A stretch of DNA of 64,000 bases from Scylla paramamosain (lineage: Eukaryota > Arthropoda > Malacostraca > Decapoda > Portunidae): contig NC_087197.1 in NCBI RefSeq assembly GCF_035594125.1, forward strand, positions 7,796,110-7,860,109, in the 5' to 3' direction. The position numbers and the translations under genes are program-made. This document shows, in pieces, positions 35,823 to 49,400 of this stretch; position 1 is the stretch's first letter; every line of letters begins with the position of its first letter. Under the pieces are notes generated by a model. That model saw nothing but the letters and a program-made list of their open reading frames with translations, had not been told where the DNA came from and did not search any database.

Positions 35823-38800
35823 TTCTTTTGCCCGAATATGAAAAGACACTCATTATAGACGTTTCTTGTAATGTCCTTTTCTTTCCCAATAGGGAGTGCT
35901 TTGCATTTTCGCGTTTTTTCTAGGTAACAACCTCAAAAACACTCAAAATATACCTTTTTGGTAATGTTATTCTATTTCTTCATATTGGTTGGTTTGCATC
36001 CGTTTTAAGGTTTTTCTACGTTAAACACCGAAAAAACACGTTTTCAGTAATTTTGTTTTCGATTCCCAAAGAATATTGCCAGAATTTTTGCATCTTAGTA
36101 CCTATGAAGATGAATAACAAAAAAAAATTAATTTATTTTTTTTTTTTCTCTATAAAGAGCTTTATTTGTGGGTTTTAGCTTTTTTAGTACTTAAGGAAAT
36201 TAAAAACACTCATAATACACGTTTCTCGTAATGTCCTTTCAATTCCTAAACATAAGGTTCTTTGCATGTATTTAAGCGTTTTTATAAATAACATGATCAA
36301 AAACACTCAAAATACATGTTTTCGGTAATGTTACTCTGTATAAAAGGGTGTTTTTGCATGCGTTTTAGCGTTTTGGTATGTAAGGAGTTAAAAAAAAAAC
36401 CTTAAAGGCAAGTTCTTCGTAAAAGTTGGTTTTATTCCCATGTAATATGATTCTTTTGCTTTTTAGTGCTTTGTTGCATATCACGCTCAAAAACACTCAA
36501 AAGACACTTTTTTGGTAATATCTAGTTTTTTGCGTTTTTTGCCTTGTGGTTCGTATGAAACTATAAAACACTCATTGTACACGTTTCTCGTAATGTTCTT
36601 TTGTTTCCCAATATTGAGTACTTTCCATCCATTTTCGCATTTTTTCTAGATAACAAGTTGAAAAACACTCAAAATATATCTTTTTGGTAAAAATATTCTA
36701 TTTCTTCATATTGGTTGGTTTGCATCCGTTTTAGGGTTTTTCTTCGTAAATCACTGAAAAGACACGTTTTTAGTAATATTGTTGAAATATCTGTAAAACA
36801 CTCAAAAGACAGATTTCTGGTAAAGTCGTGTAATTTCCCCATATAGGTGGCTTTGCATGCACTTCTGGGTTTGGTACATAATTCCAGAAAAAAGCTAATT
36901 TTTTTCTTATATATCCTTTCATTTCACAGACATAGGGTTCTTTGCATGTATTTAAGCGTTTTTATAGGAAATATGATCAAAAACACTCAAAATACATGTT
37001 TTTGGTAATGTTATTCTGTTTCTCCATAAAGTGTGTTTTCCATGCGTTTTAGCGTTTTGGTATGTAAGGAGTTAAAATCATTTAAAGGCAAGTTCTTCGT
37101 AATAGTTAGTTTTATTCCTATATAATGTGATTATTCTGCTTTTTAGTGCTTTTTTGCATATCACGCTCAAAAACACTCAAAAGACACTTTTCTGATAATG
37201 TCATTTTTTTCCAACAAAAAGTTAGTTTCGCATGTAATTTGGGATTTTCGTAACTAAGAATGTGAAAGACACCCAAAATACGTACATTTGGTAAGGTAGT
37301 TCTGTTTCTCAATTAAAAGTATTATTCATAAGTTTTAGCATTTTGGTATGTAAGAAACTTCTCAATATACACGAGTTTTTGCGTTTTTTGTCTTCTGGTT
37401 CTTGTGAAACTTATAAAACAATCATTATACACTTTTCTCTAAATGTGCTTTTGTTTCCCAATATAGAGAGATTTGCATCCATTTTCGCTCAAAACACAAA
37501 AAATACCTTTTTGGTAAAATTATTTTATTTTATGATATTGGTTGATTTGCTTTCTTTTTAGCGTTTTTCTACGTAAAACACTGAAAAGACACGTTTTCAG
37601 TAATTTTGTTTTGGATTCCCATACAGAGTGATTTCCATATTATTTATTGTTTTGGTGCCTAACATACTGAAAAACAGGCAAAAGACAGGTTTCAGGCAAA
37701 GTCGTTTATTTTCCCCATATAGGTGGCTCTACATGCACTTTAGGGTTTGGTACATAACGGTCTGAAAAAAAGCTAAAATTAACTTTTATGATATTCTTTT
37801 TTCACATTATTTCCCTGAATTTTGCCAGAATTTTGGCATCTCGATACCTTTGAAGATCAATAAAAAAAAAATGATATTTTTTCATTTATTTATTTTTTCT
37901 CTATAAAGAGTGTTATTTGTGGGTTTAAGCTTTTTGGTACTTAAGGAACGTAAAAACACTCATAATACTCAATTCTCGTAATGTCCTTTTGTTTCCTAAA
38001 GATAAGGTTCTTTACATGTATTGAAGCGTTTTTATAGGTAACATGATCAAAAACACTCAAAATATACCTTTTTGGTAATGTTATTCTATTTCTTCATATT
38101 GGTTGGTTTCCATCCGTGTTTAGCGTTTTTCTACGTAAACACAGAAAAGACACGTTTTCAGTAATTTTTGGATTCCCATATAGAGTGACTTTCATGTTAT
38201 TTATCGTTTTGATGCCTAACATGCTGAAAAACACTCAAAAGACAGGTTTCTTGTAAAGTCGTTTAATTTCCCTATATAGGTGGCTTTGCATACACTTTAG
38301 GGTTTGGTATATAACAGTCCGAAAAAAAAAGCTAAAATTAACCTCTTTCACAATATTCTTTTTTCACGTAATTTTCCTGAATTTTGCCAGAATTTTGGCA
38401 TCTCGTTGCCTATGAAGATCATTAAAAAAATGTTATATTTTAATTTATTTTAATTTATTTTTTCTGTATAGTGTTATTTGTGGGTTTTAGCTTTTTGGTA
38501 CTTAAGGAACTTATACTCATAATACACATTCCTCGTAAAGTCCTTTTATTCCCAAACATAGGGTTCTTTGCATGTATTTAAGCGTTTTTATTGGTAACAA
38601 GCTCAAAAACACTCAAAATACATGTTTTTGATAATGTTATTCTGTTTTTCCACACGGTGTTTTCCATGGGTTTTAGCGTTTTAGTATGTAAGGAGCTCAA
38701 AAAAACTTAAAGGCAAGTTCTTGGTAAAAGTTGGTTATATTCCAATGTAATGTGATTGCCCTGCTTTTTAATGCTTTATTGCCTAACACGCTGAAAAACA

Positions 38801-41101
38801 CTAAAAAGACACTTTTCTAGTAATTTCATTTTTTTTCCACAGTTTTGCATGTAATTTGGGGTTGGACCACTAAGAATGTGAAAAAAAAACACTCAAAATA
38901 CACTCATTTCCTGAAATTGTTCTGTTTCTCAATTAAGAGTGTTGTTCATGAGTTTCAGCATTTTGGTATCTAAGAAACTTCTCCATATATACGAGTTTTG
39001 CGTTTTTTGCCTTATGGTTGTTGAAAACTATTAATACATTCATTATACAATTTTCTTGTAATATCCTTTTGTTTCCCAATATAGACTGCTTTGCATTCAT
39101 TTTTGCGTTTTTTGTAGGTAACAAGCTCAAAAACACTCAACTTTTTTGTAATGTTATTCTATTTCTTCATATTGGTTGGTTTGCATCCGTTTTAGTTTTC
39201 TACGCTAAAACTGAAAAGACACGTTTTCAGTAATATTGTTGAAATTGCTGAAAACACCCAAAGACACGTTTCTTGTAAAGTCGTGTAATATCCCCATATA
39301 GGTGGCTTTGCATGCACTTCCGGGTTTCGTACATAACTCCGGAAAAAGCTAAAATCATTTTTTTTATGTTTTTTTTTCACATAATTTCCCTGAATTTTCT
39401 CAAAATTTTGGCATCTCGTTACCTATGAAGATGAATAACAAAAAAAAAATCTATTTTTTTTATTATTTTTTTCTCTATAAAGAGTGTTATTTGTGGGTTT
39501 TAGATTTTTGGTACTTAAGGAACTTAAAAAATACTCATAATACACGATTTTCGTAATGTCCTTTCGTTTCACAAACATAGGGTTCTTTGCATGTATTTAA
39601 GCGATTTTATAGGTAACATTATCAAAAACAATCAAAATATATGTTTTTGGTAATGTTATTCTGTTTCTTCATAAAGGTTGTTTTGCATGTGTTTAGCGTT
39701 TTGGTATGTAAGGAGTTAAAAAACACTTAAAGGCAAGTTCTTCGTAAAATTTGGTTTTATTCCAATGTAATGTGATTGTTCTGCTTTTTAGTGTTTTGTT
39801 GCATATAACGCTAAAAAACACTCAAAAGACACTTTTCTGGTAATTTCATTTTTTTCCCCCATAAAGGTAGTTTTGCATGTAATTTGGGATTTTCGTAACT
39901 AAGAATGTGAAAAACACTCAAAATACACACATTTGGTAAGGTAGTTCTGTTTTTCAATTAAAAGTGTTATTCATGAGTTTTAGCGTTTTGGTATGTAAGA
40001 AACTTCTCTATATACACGAGTTTTTGCGTTTTTTGCATTGTGGATCTTGTGAAACTATAAAACACTCATTATACACGTTTCTCGTAATGTCCTTTTGCTT
40101 CCCAATATAGAGTGCTTTCCATCCATTTGCGCGTTTTTTGTAGGTAAAAAGCTAAAAAACACTTTTTGGTAATGTTATTCTATTTCTTCATATTTGTTGG
40201 TTTGCATCCGTTTCAGCGTTTTCTACGTAAAACACTGAAAAGACACGTTTCCAGTAATTTTGTTTTGGATTCACATATTGACTGACTTCCATATTATTTA
40301 TCGTTTTGGTGCCTAACATGCTGGAAAACACTGAAAAGACAGGTTTCTGGTAAAGTCGTTTAACTTCCTTATATAGGTGGCATGCACTTTAGAGTTTGGA
40401 ACATAAAAATCCGAAAAAGAGCTATAATTGACTTTTTTGATAATGTTCTTTTTTCCACATAAATTCCCTGAATTTTGGTAGAATTTTGGCATCTTGGTAC
40501 CTATGAAAATCAATATAAAAAAGCTATTTTTTATTTTATTTTTTTTTCTCTATAAAGAGTGTTATTTATGGGTTTTAACGTTTTGTTACTTAAGCAATTT
40601 AAAAACGGCCCTAATACATGTTTCTCGTGATGTCCTTTCGTTTCCCAAACATAGGGTTCTTTGCATGTATTTAAGCGTTTTTATAGATAACATGATCAAA
40701 AGGACTTAAAACACATGTTTTTAGTAATGTTATTTTGCTTCTCCATTAAAGAGTTTTTTGCATGCGTTTTGGTTTGTAAGGAGGTCAAAAACACTTCAAG
40801 GCAAGTTCTTGGTAAAAGTTGGTTTTATTCCCATGTAATGTGCCCTGTTTTTTTTTTTTTATATAATTTATTGTCTAAAACGCTCAAAAACACTCAAAAG
40901 ACACTTTTGGTAATGTCATTTTTTTTCCAACATAGATTCGCGTTCTATTTGGGGTTTTGCTAACTAAGAATGTGAAAAACACTCAAAGTACACGCATTTG
41001 GTAACGTTGTTCTGTTTCTCAATTAATATTGTTATTCATGGGTTTAGCATATTGGTATCTAAGAAACTTCTTTATATACACGAATTTTTTGCGTTTTTTG
41101 C

Positions 41102-41125
41102 CTTGTAGTTCTTGTGAACCACAAG
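41102..41125. repeat. Second copy of the 24-nt inverted repeat (one mismatch)
   Basis: Arms CTTGTAGTTC and GAACCACAAG with loop TTGT, in the equivalent position of a J monomer 5303 bp downstream of the first. Confidence 0.88.
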
Positions 41126-43839
41126 TTCTTTTGCTCAAAAATAATAAGACACTCATTATACACGTTTCTCGTAATGTCCTTTTGTTTTCCAATAGGGAGT
41201 GCTTTGCATCCATTTTCGCGTTTTTTGTAGGTAACAAGCTCAAAAACACTCAAAATGTACCTTTTTGGTAATGTAGTTTTATTTCTTCTTATTGGTTGGT
41301 TTGCATCCGTTTAAGCGTTTTTCTACGTAAAACACCGAAAAGACACGTTTTCAGTAATTTTGTATTAGATTCCCATATAGAGTGACGCATGTTATTTACC
41401 GTCATGGTGCCTAACAAGCTGAAAAACACTCATAAGACAGTTTTCTGGCAAAGACGTTTAATTTCCCCATATAGGTGGCTTTGCATGCACTTTAGGGTTT
41501 CGTACATAACAGTATGAAAAAAAAAGCTAAAATTAACTTTTTTGATAATTGACTCATAATTTCCTGAATTTTGCCCAAATTTTGCCAAAAACATGCAAAA
41601 TGTGTGTTTTTGGTAGTGTTATTCTCTTTTTCCATAAAGTGTGTTTTGCATGCGTTTTAGCGTTTTAGTACATAAGGAGCTGAAAACACTTAAAGGCAAG
41701 TTCTTCGTAAAAATTTATTTTATTGCCATGTAAAGTGATTCCCCTGCTTTTTAGTGCTCTATTCCCTATCACGCTTAAAAACACTCAATAGACACTTTTC
41801 TCGTAATGTCATTTTTTTTCCTACATAAAGCTGGTTTCCCATGCAATTTGGGATTTTGGTAAATAAGGTGAAAAGCACTCAAAATACACGCATTTAGTAA
41901 AGTTGTTCTGTTTCTCAATTAAGAGTGTTATTCATGAGTTTCAGCATTTTGGTATCTAAGAAACTTCTTTATATACACGAGTTTTTGCGTTTTTCTACGT
42001 AAAACACTGAGAAGATACATTTTCAGTAATTTTGTTTTGGATTCCCATATAGAGTGAGTTCCTCATTATTTATCGTTTTGGTGCCTAACATGCTGAAAAA
42101 CACTCAAACGACAGATTTCTAGTAAGGTCGTTTAATTTCCTCATATAGGAGGCTTTGCATGCACTTTAGGGTTTGGTACATAACATTCCGAAAAAAAAGG
42201 TAAAATTGACTTTTTTGATAATATTCTTTGGTTCATAAAATTTTCCTGAATTTTCCCAGAATTTTGGCATCTCGGTACCTATGAAGATGAAAATAAAAAA
42301 ATCCTATTTTTTTTCTAAATAAAGAGTTTTATTTGTGGGTTTTAGCTTTTTTGTACTTAGGGAACTTAAAAAAAACACTCATAATCCACGTTTTTCGTAA
42401 TGTCCTTCTGTGTCCCAAACATAATGTTCTTTGCATGTATTTAAGCGTTTTTTAGAGATAACATGATAAAAAACACACAAATTACATGTTTTTGGTAATG
42501 TTATTCTGTTTCTCCATAAAGTTTGTTTTGCATGCGTTTTAGCGGTTTTGTATATAAGGAGCTCAAAAGCATTTAAAGGCAAGTTCTTGGTAAAAATTGG
42601 TTTTATTCCAATGAAAAGTGATTGCCCTGCTTTTTAGTGCTTGATTGCCTATCACGCTCAAAAACATTCAAAGGACATTTTTCTAGAAATGTCATGTTTT
42701 CCCATATAAATCTGGTTTCGCATGAAATTTGCGTTTTTAGTGACTAAGAATATGAAAAAACACTCTAAACACACGAATTTGGTAAGGTTGTTCTGTTTCT
42801 CAATTAAGAGTGTTATTCATGAGTTTCATCATTTTGGTATATAGGAAACTTTTCCATATACACGTGTTTTTGCGTTTTTTGCCTTGTTGTTCTTTTGAAC
42901 TATAATACACTCATTATACACTTTTCTCGCAATGTCCCTCTGTTTCCCAATATAGAGTGCTTTGTATCAATTTTAGCATTTTTTTGTAGGTAACAAGCTC
43001 AAAAACACTCAAAATATACCTTTTTGGTAATGTTTTTTCTATTTCTTGATATTGGTTGGTTTGCATCCATTTTAGCGTTTTTCTACGTAAAACACTGAGA
43101 AGACACGTTTTCAGTAATTTTGTTTTGGATTCCCATATAAAGTGAGTTCCTTATTTATTTATCTTTTTGGTGCCTAACATTCTGAAAAACACTCAAAAGA
43201 CAGATTTTTTTAAGGTCGTTTAATTTCCTCATATAGGAGGCTTTGCATGCACTTTAGGGTTTGGTATATACCAGTCCGAAAAAGAATAACTAAAATTAAC
43301 TTTTTTGATAATTTTCTTTTATCATATAATAGCAGGGAATTTCCCCAGAATTTTGGCATCTCGATATCTATGAAGATGATTAACAAAAAAATAAATAAAT
43401 AAATCAATCCTATTTTTTTCATTTTTTATTTATTTAGTTTTTCTAAATAAAGAGAGTTATTTGTGGGTTTATCTTTTTAATACTTAAGGAACTTAAAAAC
43501 ACTCATAATACATATTTCTCGTAATGTCCTTTCGTTTCCCAAACATAAGGTTCTTTGCATGTATTAAAATACATGTTTTTGGTAATGTTATTCTTTTTGT
43601 CCATAAAAGGTGTTTTGCATGCATTTTAGCGTTTTGGTATGTAATGAGCTCAAAAACACCTAAAAGCAAGTTCTTGGTAAAAGTTGGTTTTATTCCAATG
43701 TAATGTGATTGCCCTGCTTTTTAGTGGTTTATTGCCTAACACTCTCAAAAACACTCGAAAGACATTTTCTGGTAATATTATTTTTTTCCCGCATGGAATT
43801 TGGGTTTTTGGTAACTAAAAATGTGAAAAACACTCAAAA

Positions 43840-44015
43840 TACAGGCATTTAGTAAGGTTGTTCTGTTTTTTAATTAAAAGTGTTATTCATGAGCTTCAGT
43901 ATTTTGGTATGTAAGAAACTTCTCTAATACACACATTTGGTAAGGTAGTTCTGTTTCTCAATTAAAAGTGTTATTCATGAGTTTCAGCATTTTGGTGTGT
44001 AAGAAACTTCTTTAT
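43840..44015 (-). repeat. 88-bp tandem duplication of half a J monomer
   Basis: CATTTAGTAAGG at 43846 and CATTTGGTAAGG at 43934 begin two copies of the stretch running through AGTGTTATTCATGAG to AAGAAACTTCT. Other units have one copy. The two copies differ by several substitutions, so the event is not very recent or it joined two different units. Confidence 0.85.
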
Positions 44016-46472
44016 GTACACGAGTTTTTGAGTTTTTTGCCTTGTGGTTCTTGTGAAACTATAAAACACTCATTATACACATTTCTTGTAATGATTTTTT
44101 CTTTCCTAATATAGAGTGCGTTTCATCCATTTTCGAAATTTTTTGTTGGTAACAAGCTCAAAAACACATAAAAATATATCTTTTTGGTAATATTCTATTT
44201 CTTCATATTGGTTGGTTTGCATTCGTTTTAGCGTTTTTCTACATAAATCACTGAAAAGACACGTTTTCAGTAATATTGTTGAAATTGCTGAAAAAAAACA
44301 CTCAAAAGACAGGTTTCTGGTAAATTCGAGTAATTTCTCCATATAGGTGGCTTTGCCTGCACTTTAGGGTTTGGAACATAACTCCGGAAAAAAGCTAAGA
44401 TTATTTTTTTCATAATGATTTTTTTTTACAAAATTTCCCTGCATTTTTCCAGAATTTGGTATCTCGGTACCTATGAAGATTTTTTTTTTTCTATAAAGTA
44501 TTATTTGTGAGTTTTAGCTTTTTTAGTACTTAAGGAACACTCATAATACATGATCAAAAACACTCAAAATACATATTTTTGGTAATGTTATTCTGTTTCT
44601 CCATAAAGGGTGTTTTTACATGCGTTTTAGCGTTTTGGTATGTAAGGAGTTAAAAAACACTTAAAGGCAAATTCTTCGTAAAAGTTGGTTTTATTCCCAA
44701 GTAATGTGATTGTTCTGCTTTTTAGGGCATTGTTGCATATCACGCTCAAAAACACTCAAAAGACATTTTTTCTGGTAATCTCATTTTTTTCCCACATAAA
44801 GCTAGTTTCGCATGTAATTTGGCAATTTCGTAACTATGAATATGAAAAAACACTCAAAATGCACAATTTGGTAGGGTAGTTCTGTTTCTCGATTAAAAGT
44901 GTTGTTCATGCATTTCATCATTTTTGTATGTAAGAAACTTCTCTAGATACACAAGTTTTTGCGTTTATTGCCTTGTGGTTCTTGTTAAACTATAAAACAC
45001 AAATTATACACGTTTCTCGTAATGTTCTTTTGTTTCCTAATATAGAGTGTTTTCCATCCATTTTTGCATTTTTTGTAGGTAACAAGCATAAAAACACTCA
45101 AAATATATCTTTTTGGTAATGTAATTCTATTTCTTTACATTGGTTGGTTTGCATCTATTTTAGCTTTTTTCTTCGTAAATCTCTGAAAAGACTCGTTTTC
45201 AGTAATTTTGTTGAAATTAATTCTGGTACAGGTTTCTGGTAAAATTGTGTAATTTTCCCATATAGGTGGCTTTGCATGCACCTTAGGGTTTGGTACATAA
45301 CCCCGGAAAAAAGCTACAATTATTTTTTTTTTATAATTTTTTTACTTTACCTAATTTCCCTGAATTTTGCCAGAATTTTGGCATCTCGGTACCTATGAAG
45401 ATGAATAACAAAAAAAAAAAAAATTTTGTATTCATTTATTTTATTTATTTTTTTCTCTATAAAGAGTGTTATTTGTGTGTTTTAGCTTTTTGGTACTTAA
45501 GGAACCTAAAAACTCTCATAATACACAATTTTCGAAATATCCTTTCGTTTCACAAACATAGGGTTCTTTGCATGTATTTTAGCGTTTTTATAGGTAACAT
45601 GATCAAAAACACTTAAATTTCATGCTTTTGGTAATGTTATTTTGTTTTTCCATAAAGGGTGTTTTGCATGCGTTTTAGCGTTTTGTTATATAAAGAGTTA
45701 AAAACACTTAAAGGCATATTTTTGGTAAAAGTTGGTTTTATTCCCACGTAATGTGATTGTTCTGCTTTTTAGTGCTTTGTTGTATATCACGCTCTAAAAC
45801 ATTCACAAGACACTTTTCTGGTAATGTCATTTTTTTCCCACATAAAACTAATTTCATTTGTAATTTCGGATTTTCGTAACTAAGAATGTGAAAAACACTC
45901 AAAATACTCACATTTGGTAAAATAGTTCTGTTTCTCAATTAAAAGTCTTATTCATGAGTTTCAGCATTTTGGAATGTAAGAAACTTCTTTATATACACGA
46001 GTTTTTGCGTTTTTTGCCTTGTGGTTCTTGTTAAACTATAAAACACTCATTATACACGTTTCTCGTAATGTCCTTTTGCTTCCCAATATAGAGTGCTTTC
46101 CATCCATTTTCGCGTTTTTTGTAGGTAACAATTTCAAAAACACTCAAAATATACCTTTTTGGTAATGTTATTCTATATCTTCATTTTGGTTGGTTTGCAT
46201 CCATTTTAGAGTTATTGTACGTAAAACTCCGAAAAGACACGTTTTCAGTAATTGTGTGTTGGATTCCTATATAGATTGACTTCCTTGGGTTTTATCGTGT
46301 TGGTTCTAACATGCTGAAAAACACTCATCAGACAGTTTTTTGGCAAAGAGGTTTAATTTTTCCATATAGGTGGCTTTGCATGCACTTTAGGGGTTTGGTA
46401 CATAACAGTCCGAAAAAAAAGCTAAATTTAACTTTTTTGATAATGTTCTTATTTCATATAATTTCCTGAACT

Positions 46473-49400
46473 CCACATAGAGTGAGTTCTTTATTATTTA
46501 TCGTTTTGGTGCCTAACATGCTGAAAAACACTCAAAAGACAGATTTCTGGTAAGGTCTTTAATTTCCTCATATGCGAGGCCTTGCATGTCTTTTGAGTGT
46601 TTTTGAACGTGTTACGCAATAAAGCACTAAAAGGAAGGTCAATCACATTACATGGGAATAAAACCAAATTTTACCAAGAACTTGCCTTTAAGTGTTTTTG
46701 AGCGCCTTACATACCAAAACGCTAAAATGCATGCAAAATACATTTTATAAAGAAACAGAATAATATTACCAAATACATGTATTTTGAGTGTTTTTGATCA
46801 TGATATCTATAAAAACGCTTAAATACATGCAAAGAACTTTATGTTTGGGAAACGAAAGGACATTACGAGAAACGTGTATTATGAGTGTTTTTTTAATTTT
46901 TTTCAGTACCTAAAAGCTAAAACCCACAAATAACACTCTTTATTTAGATAAAAAAAAATAATTAACAAAAAATTTTAAAAATTGGATTTTTTATTTATTT
47001 ATTTATTTTTTTTTTTGTTATTTATCCTTATAGGTACCGAGATGCCAAAATTCTGCCAAATTTCAGGGAATTTATGTGGAAAAAAGAACATTACCAAAAG
47101 AGTTATTTATAGCTTTTTTTTCGGATTGTTATGTACCAAACCCTAAAGTGCATCCAAAGCCACCTATATAGGGAAGTTAAACGACTTTACCAGAAACCTG
47201 TCTTTTCAGTGTTTTTCAGCATGTTAGGCACTAAAACGATAAATAATATGGAAGTCAGTCAATATGTGAATCCAAAAGAAAATTACTGAAAACGTGTCTT
47301 TTCAGTGTTTTACGTAGAAAAACGCTAAAGCGGATGCAAACCAACCTTTATGAAGAAATAGAATAACATTACCAAAAAGATATATTTTGAGTATTTTTGA
47401 GCTTGTTACCTACAAAAAAATGCAAAAATGGATATAAAGCACTCTATATTAGGAAACAAAAGGACATTACGAGAAACGTGTATAATGAGTGTTTTATAGT
47501 TTTAAAAGAACCAAAAAAAAAGAACGCCAAAATGCACACAAATTAACCAAACAAATGGGATTTTTCCTCATGTTAGGTACAACAATCTATACAGAATATA
47601 AAAAAACAGAACAACATTACCAAAAACGTATATTATAAGTGTTTTTGAGCTTCTTTGGTAATAAAATACTGAATCACGTGATTAGCACATTCATTTAGGC
47701 GTTTTGGTTTCTAAAAAGCTGGAAAACGCTTAAATCATACGTTTTTGGTAATGTCTCCCGATAAAGGCTATTGTGCACGCGTTTTAGCATTTTGGAACGT
47801 AAGAAGCTCAAAAACACTCAAAAGACACCATTTTGATAATGTTGTTTTGATTTTTATATAGAGTGTCTTCCATGCTCTTTAGAGTTTTGGTGCTAACGTT
47901 GAAAAGCCCCGAAATAACATTTTTTCTGGGAATGTCGTCTCTTTACCTTATAAAGGGTGAAATGGATGATTTTTTGCGTATTGGTACGAAATAAGCTGAA
48001 AAACATTCAAAATACACGTTTTTGGCAAATGTGTATTATGAGTTTTTTTTTTTATAGTTCAAAAGAACCAAAAGGCAAAAAAACACAAAAACTCGTGTAT
48101 ATGGAGAAGGTTCCTAGATACCAAAATGCTGAAACTCATGAATAACACTCTTAACTGAGAAACAGAACAACCTTACTAAATGCGTGTATTTTGAGTGCTT
48201 TTCACATTCTCAGTTACCAAAACCCCAAATTGCATGCGAAATAACCTTTATGTGAGAAAAAAATGTCATTACCAGAAAAGGGTCTTTTAAGTGTTTTTCG
48301 GCGTGATAGGCAATTTTGGTATCCAAAATGCAAAGTACTAAAAAGCAGGGCAAACATATTACATTGGAATAACACTAATTTATACCAAAAACTTGCCTTT
48401 AAGTGTTTTTGAGCTGCTTAAATACCAAACCGCTAAAACGCATGCAAAACAAACTTTATGGAGAAACAGAATAACATTACCAAAAACATGTATTTTGAGT
48501 GTTTTTGATCATGTTATCTATAAAAACGCTTAAATACATGGAAAGAACATTATGTTTGGGAAACAAAAGGACATTACGAGAAACGTGTATTATGAGTGTT
48601 TTTTAAGTTCCTTAAGTACCAAAAAGCTAAAACCCACAAATAACACTCTTTATTTAGAAAATAAAAAACAAAAAAAAATTTAAAAAATAGGAATTTTTTT
48701 TTTGTTATTCATATTCATAGGTACCGATATGCCAAAATTCTGGGAAAATTCAGGGCAATCATATAATAAAAAAATATTATCAAAAAAGTTAATTTCAGCT
48801 TTTTTTTCGGATTGTTATGTACCAAACCCTAAAGTGCATGCAAAGCCTCCTATATGAGGAAATTAAACGACTTTACCAGAAATCTGTGTTTTGAGTGTTT
48901 TTTAGCATGTTAGGCACCAAAATGATAAATAATATGGAACTCACTCTATATGGGAGTCCAAAACAAAGTTACTGAAAACGTGTCTTCTCAGTGTTTTACG
49001 TAGAAAATCGCTAAAACGGATGCAAAGCAACCAATATCAAGAATAAGAAAAATGTTACTAAAAAGATATATTTTGAGTGTTTTTCAGCTTGTTACCTACA
49101 AAAAAAAAACGCGAAAATTGATGTAAAGCACCCTATATTGGGAAACAAAAGGACATTGCAAGAAAAGTGTATCATGAGTGTTTTATAGTTCAAAAGAACC
49201 ACAAGGGAAAAAACGCAAAATCTCGTGTATATGGAGAGGTTTCCTAGATACAAAAATGCTAAAACTCATGTATAACACTCCTAATTGAGAAACAGAAAAA
49301 CCTTAATAAATGCGTGTATTTTGAGTGCTTTTCACATTCTTAGTTACCAAAACCCCAAATTGCATGCAAAAATAGACTTGTGGGATAAAAAAAATGACTT

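Larger units (their letters stand above)
22096..46472. repeat. Diverged satellite domain with orientation switches
   Basis: It is made of the same monomer types as the flanking blocks, but its 1.1-kb units differ from one another far more than HOR copies do. Orientation changes several times. Unit boundaries stay recognisable from the B and K boxes. I saw no gene, transposon or other unique sequence in it. I infer an older or less homogenised part of the array. Confidence 0.88.
34381..46472 (-). repeat. Long inverted domain of diverged 1.1-kb units
   Basis: About 12 kb of monomers, all reversed. Reversed B boxes (CACTC ends) fall at about 34485, 35592, 36498, 37178, 38803, 39823, 40895, 41786, 42669, 43756, 44757 and 45804. 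Most spacings are 880-1110 bp. The shorter ones and the 680-bp one reflect deletions, and the 1625-bp interval includes a rearranged or extra stretch. Monomer order reads K, J, I, H, G, F, E, D, C, B, as expected for the reverse complement. Confidence 0.85.

Noticed and set aside
45290..45616. The longest open frame, 108 residues, in the inverted domain
   Set aside because: It is rich in F, K, N and I, crosses monomer boundaries including a poly-A/T tract, and resembles translated satellite rather than a protein family.
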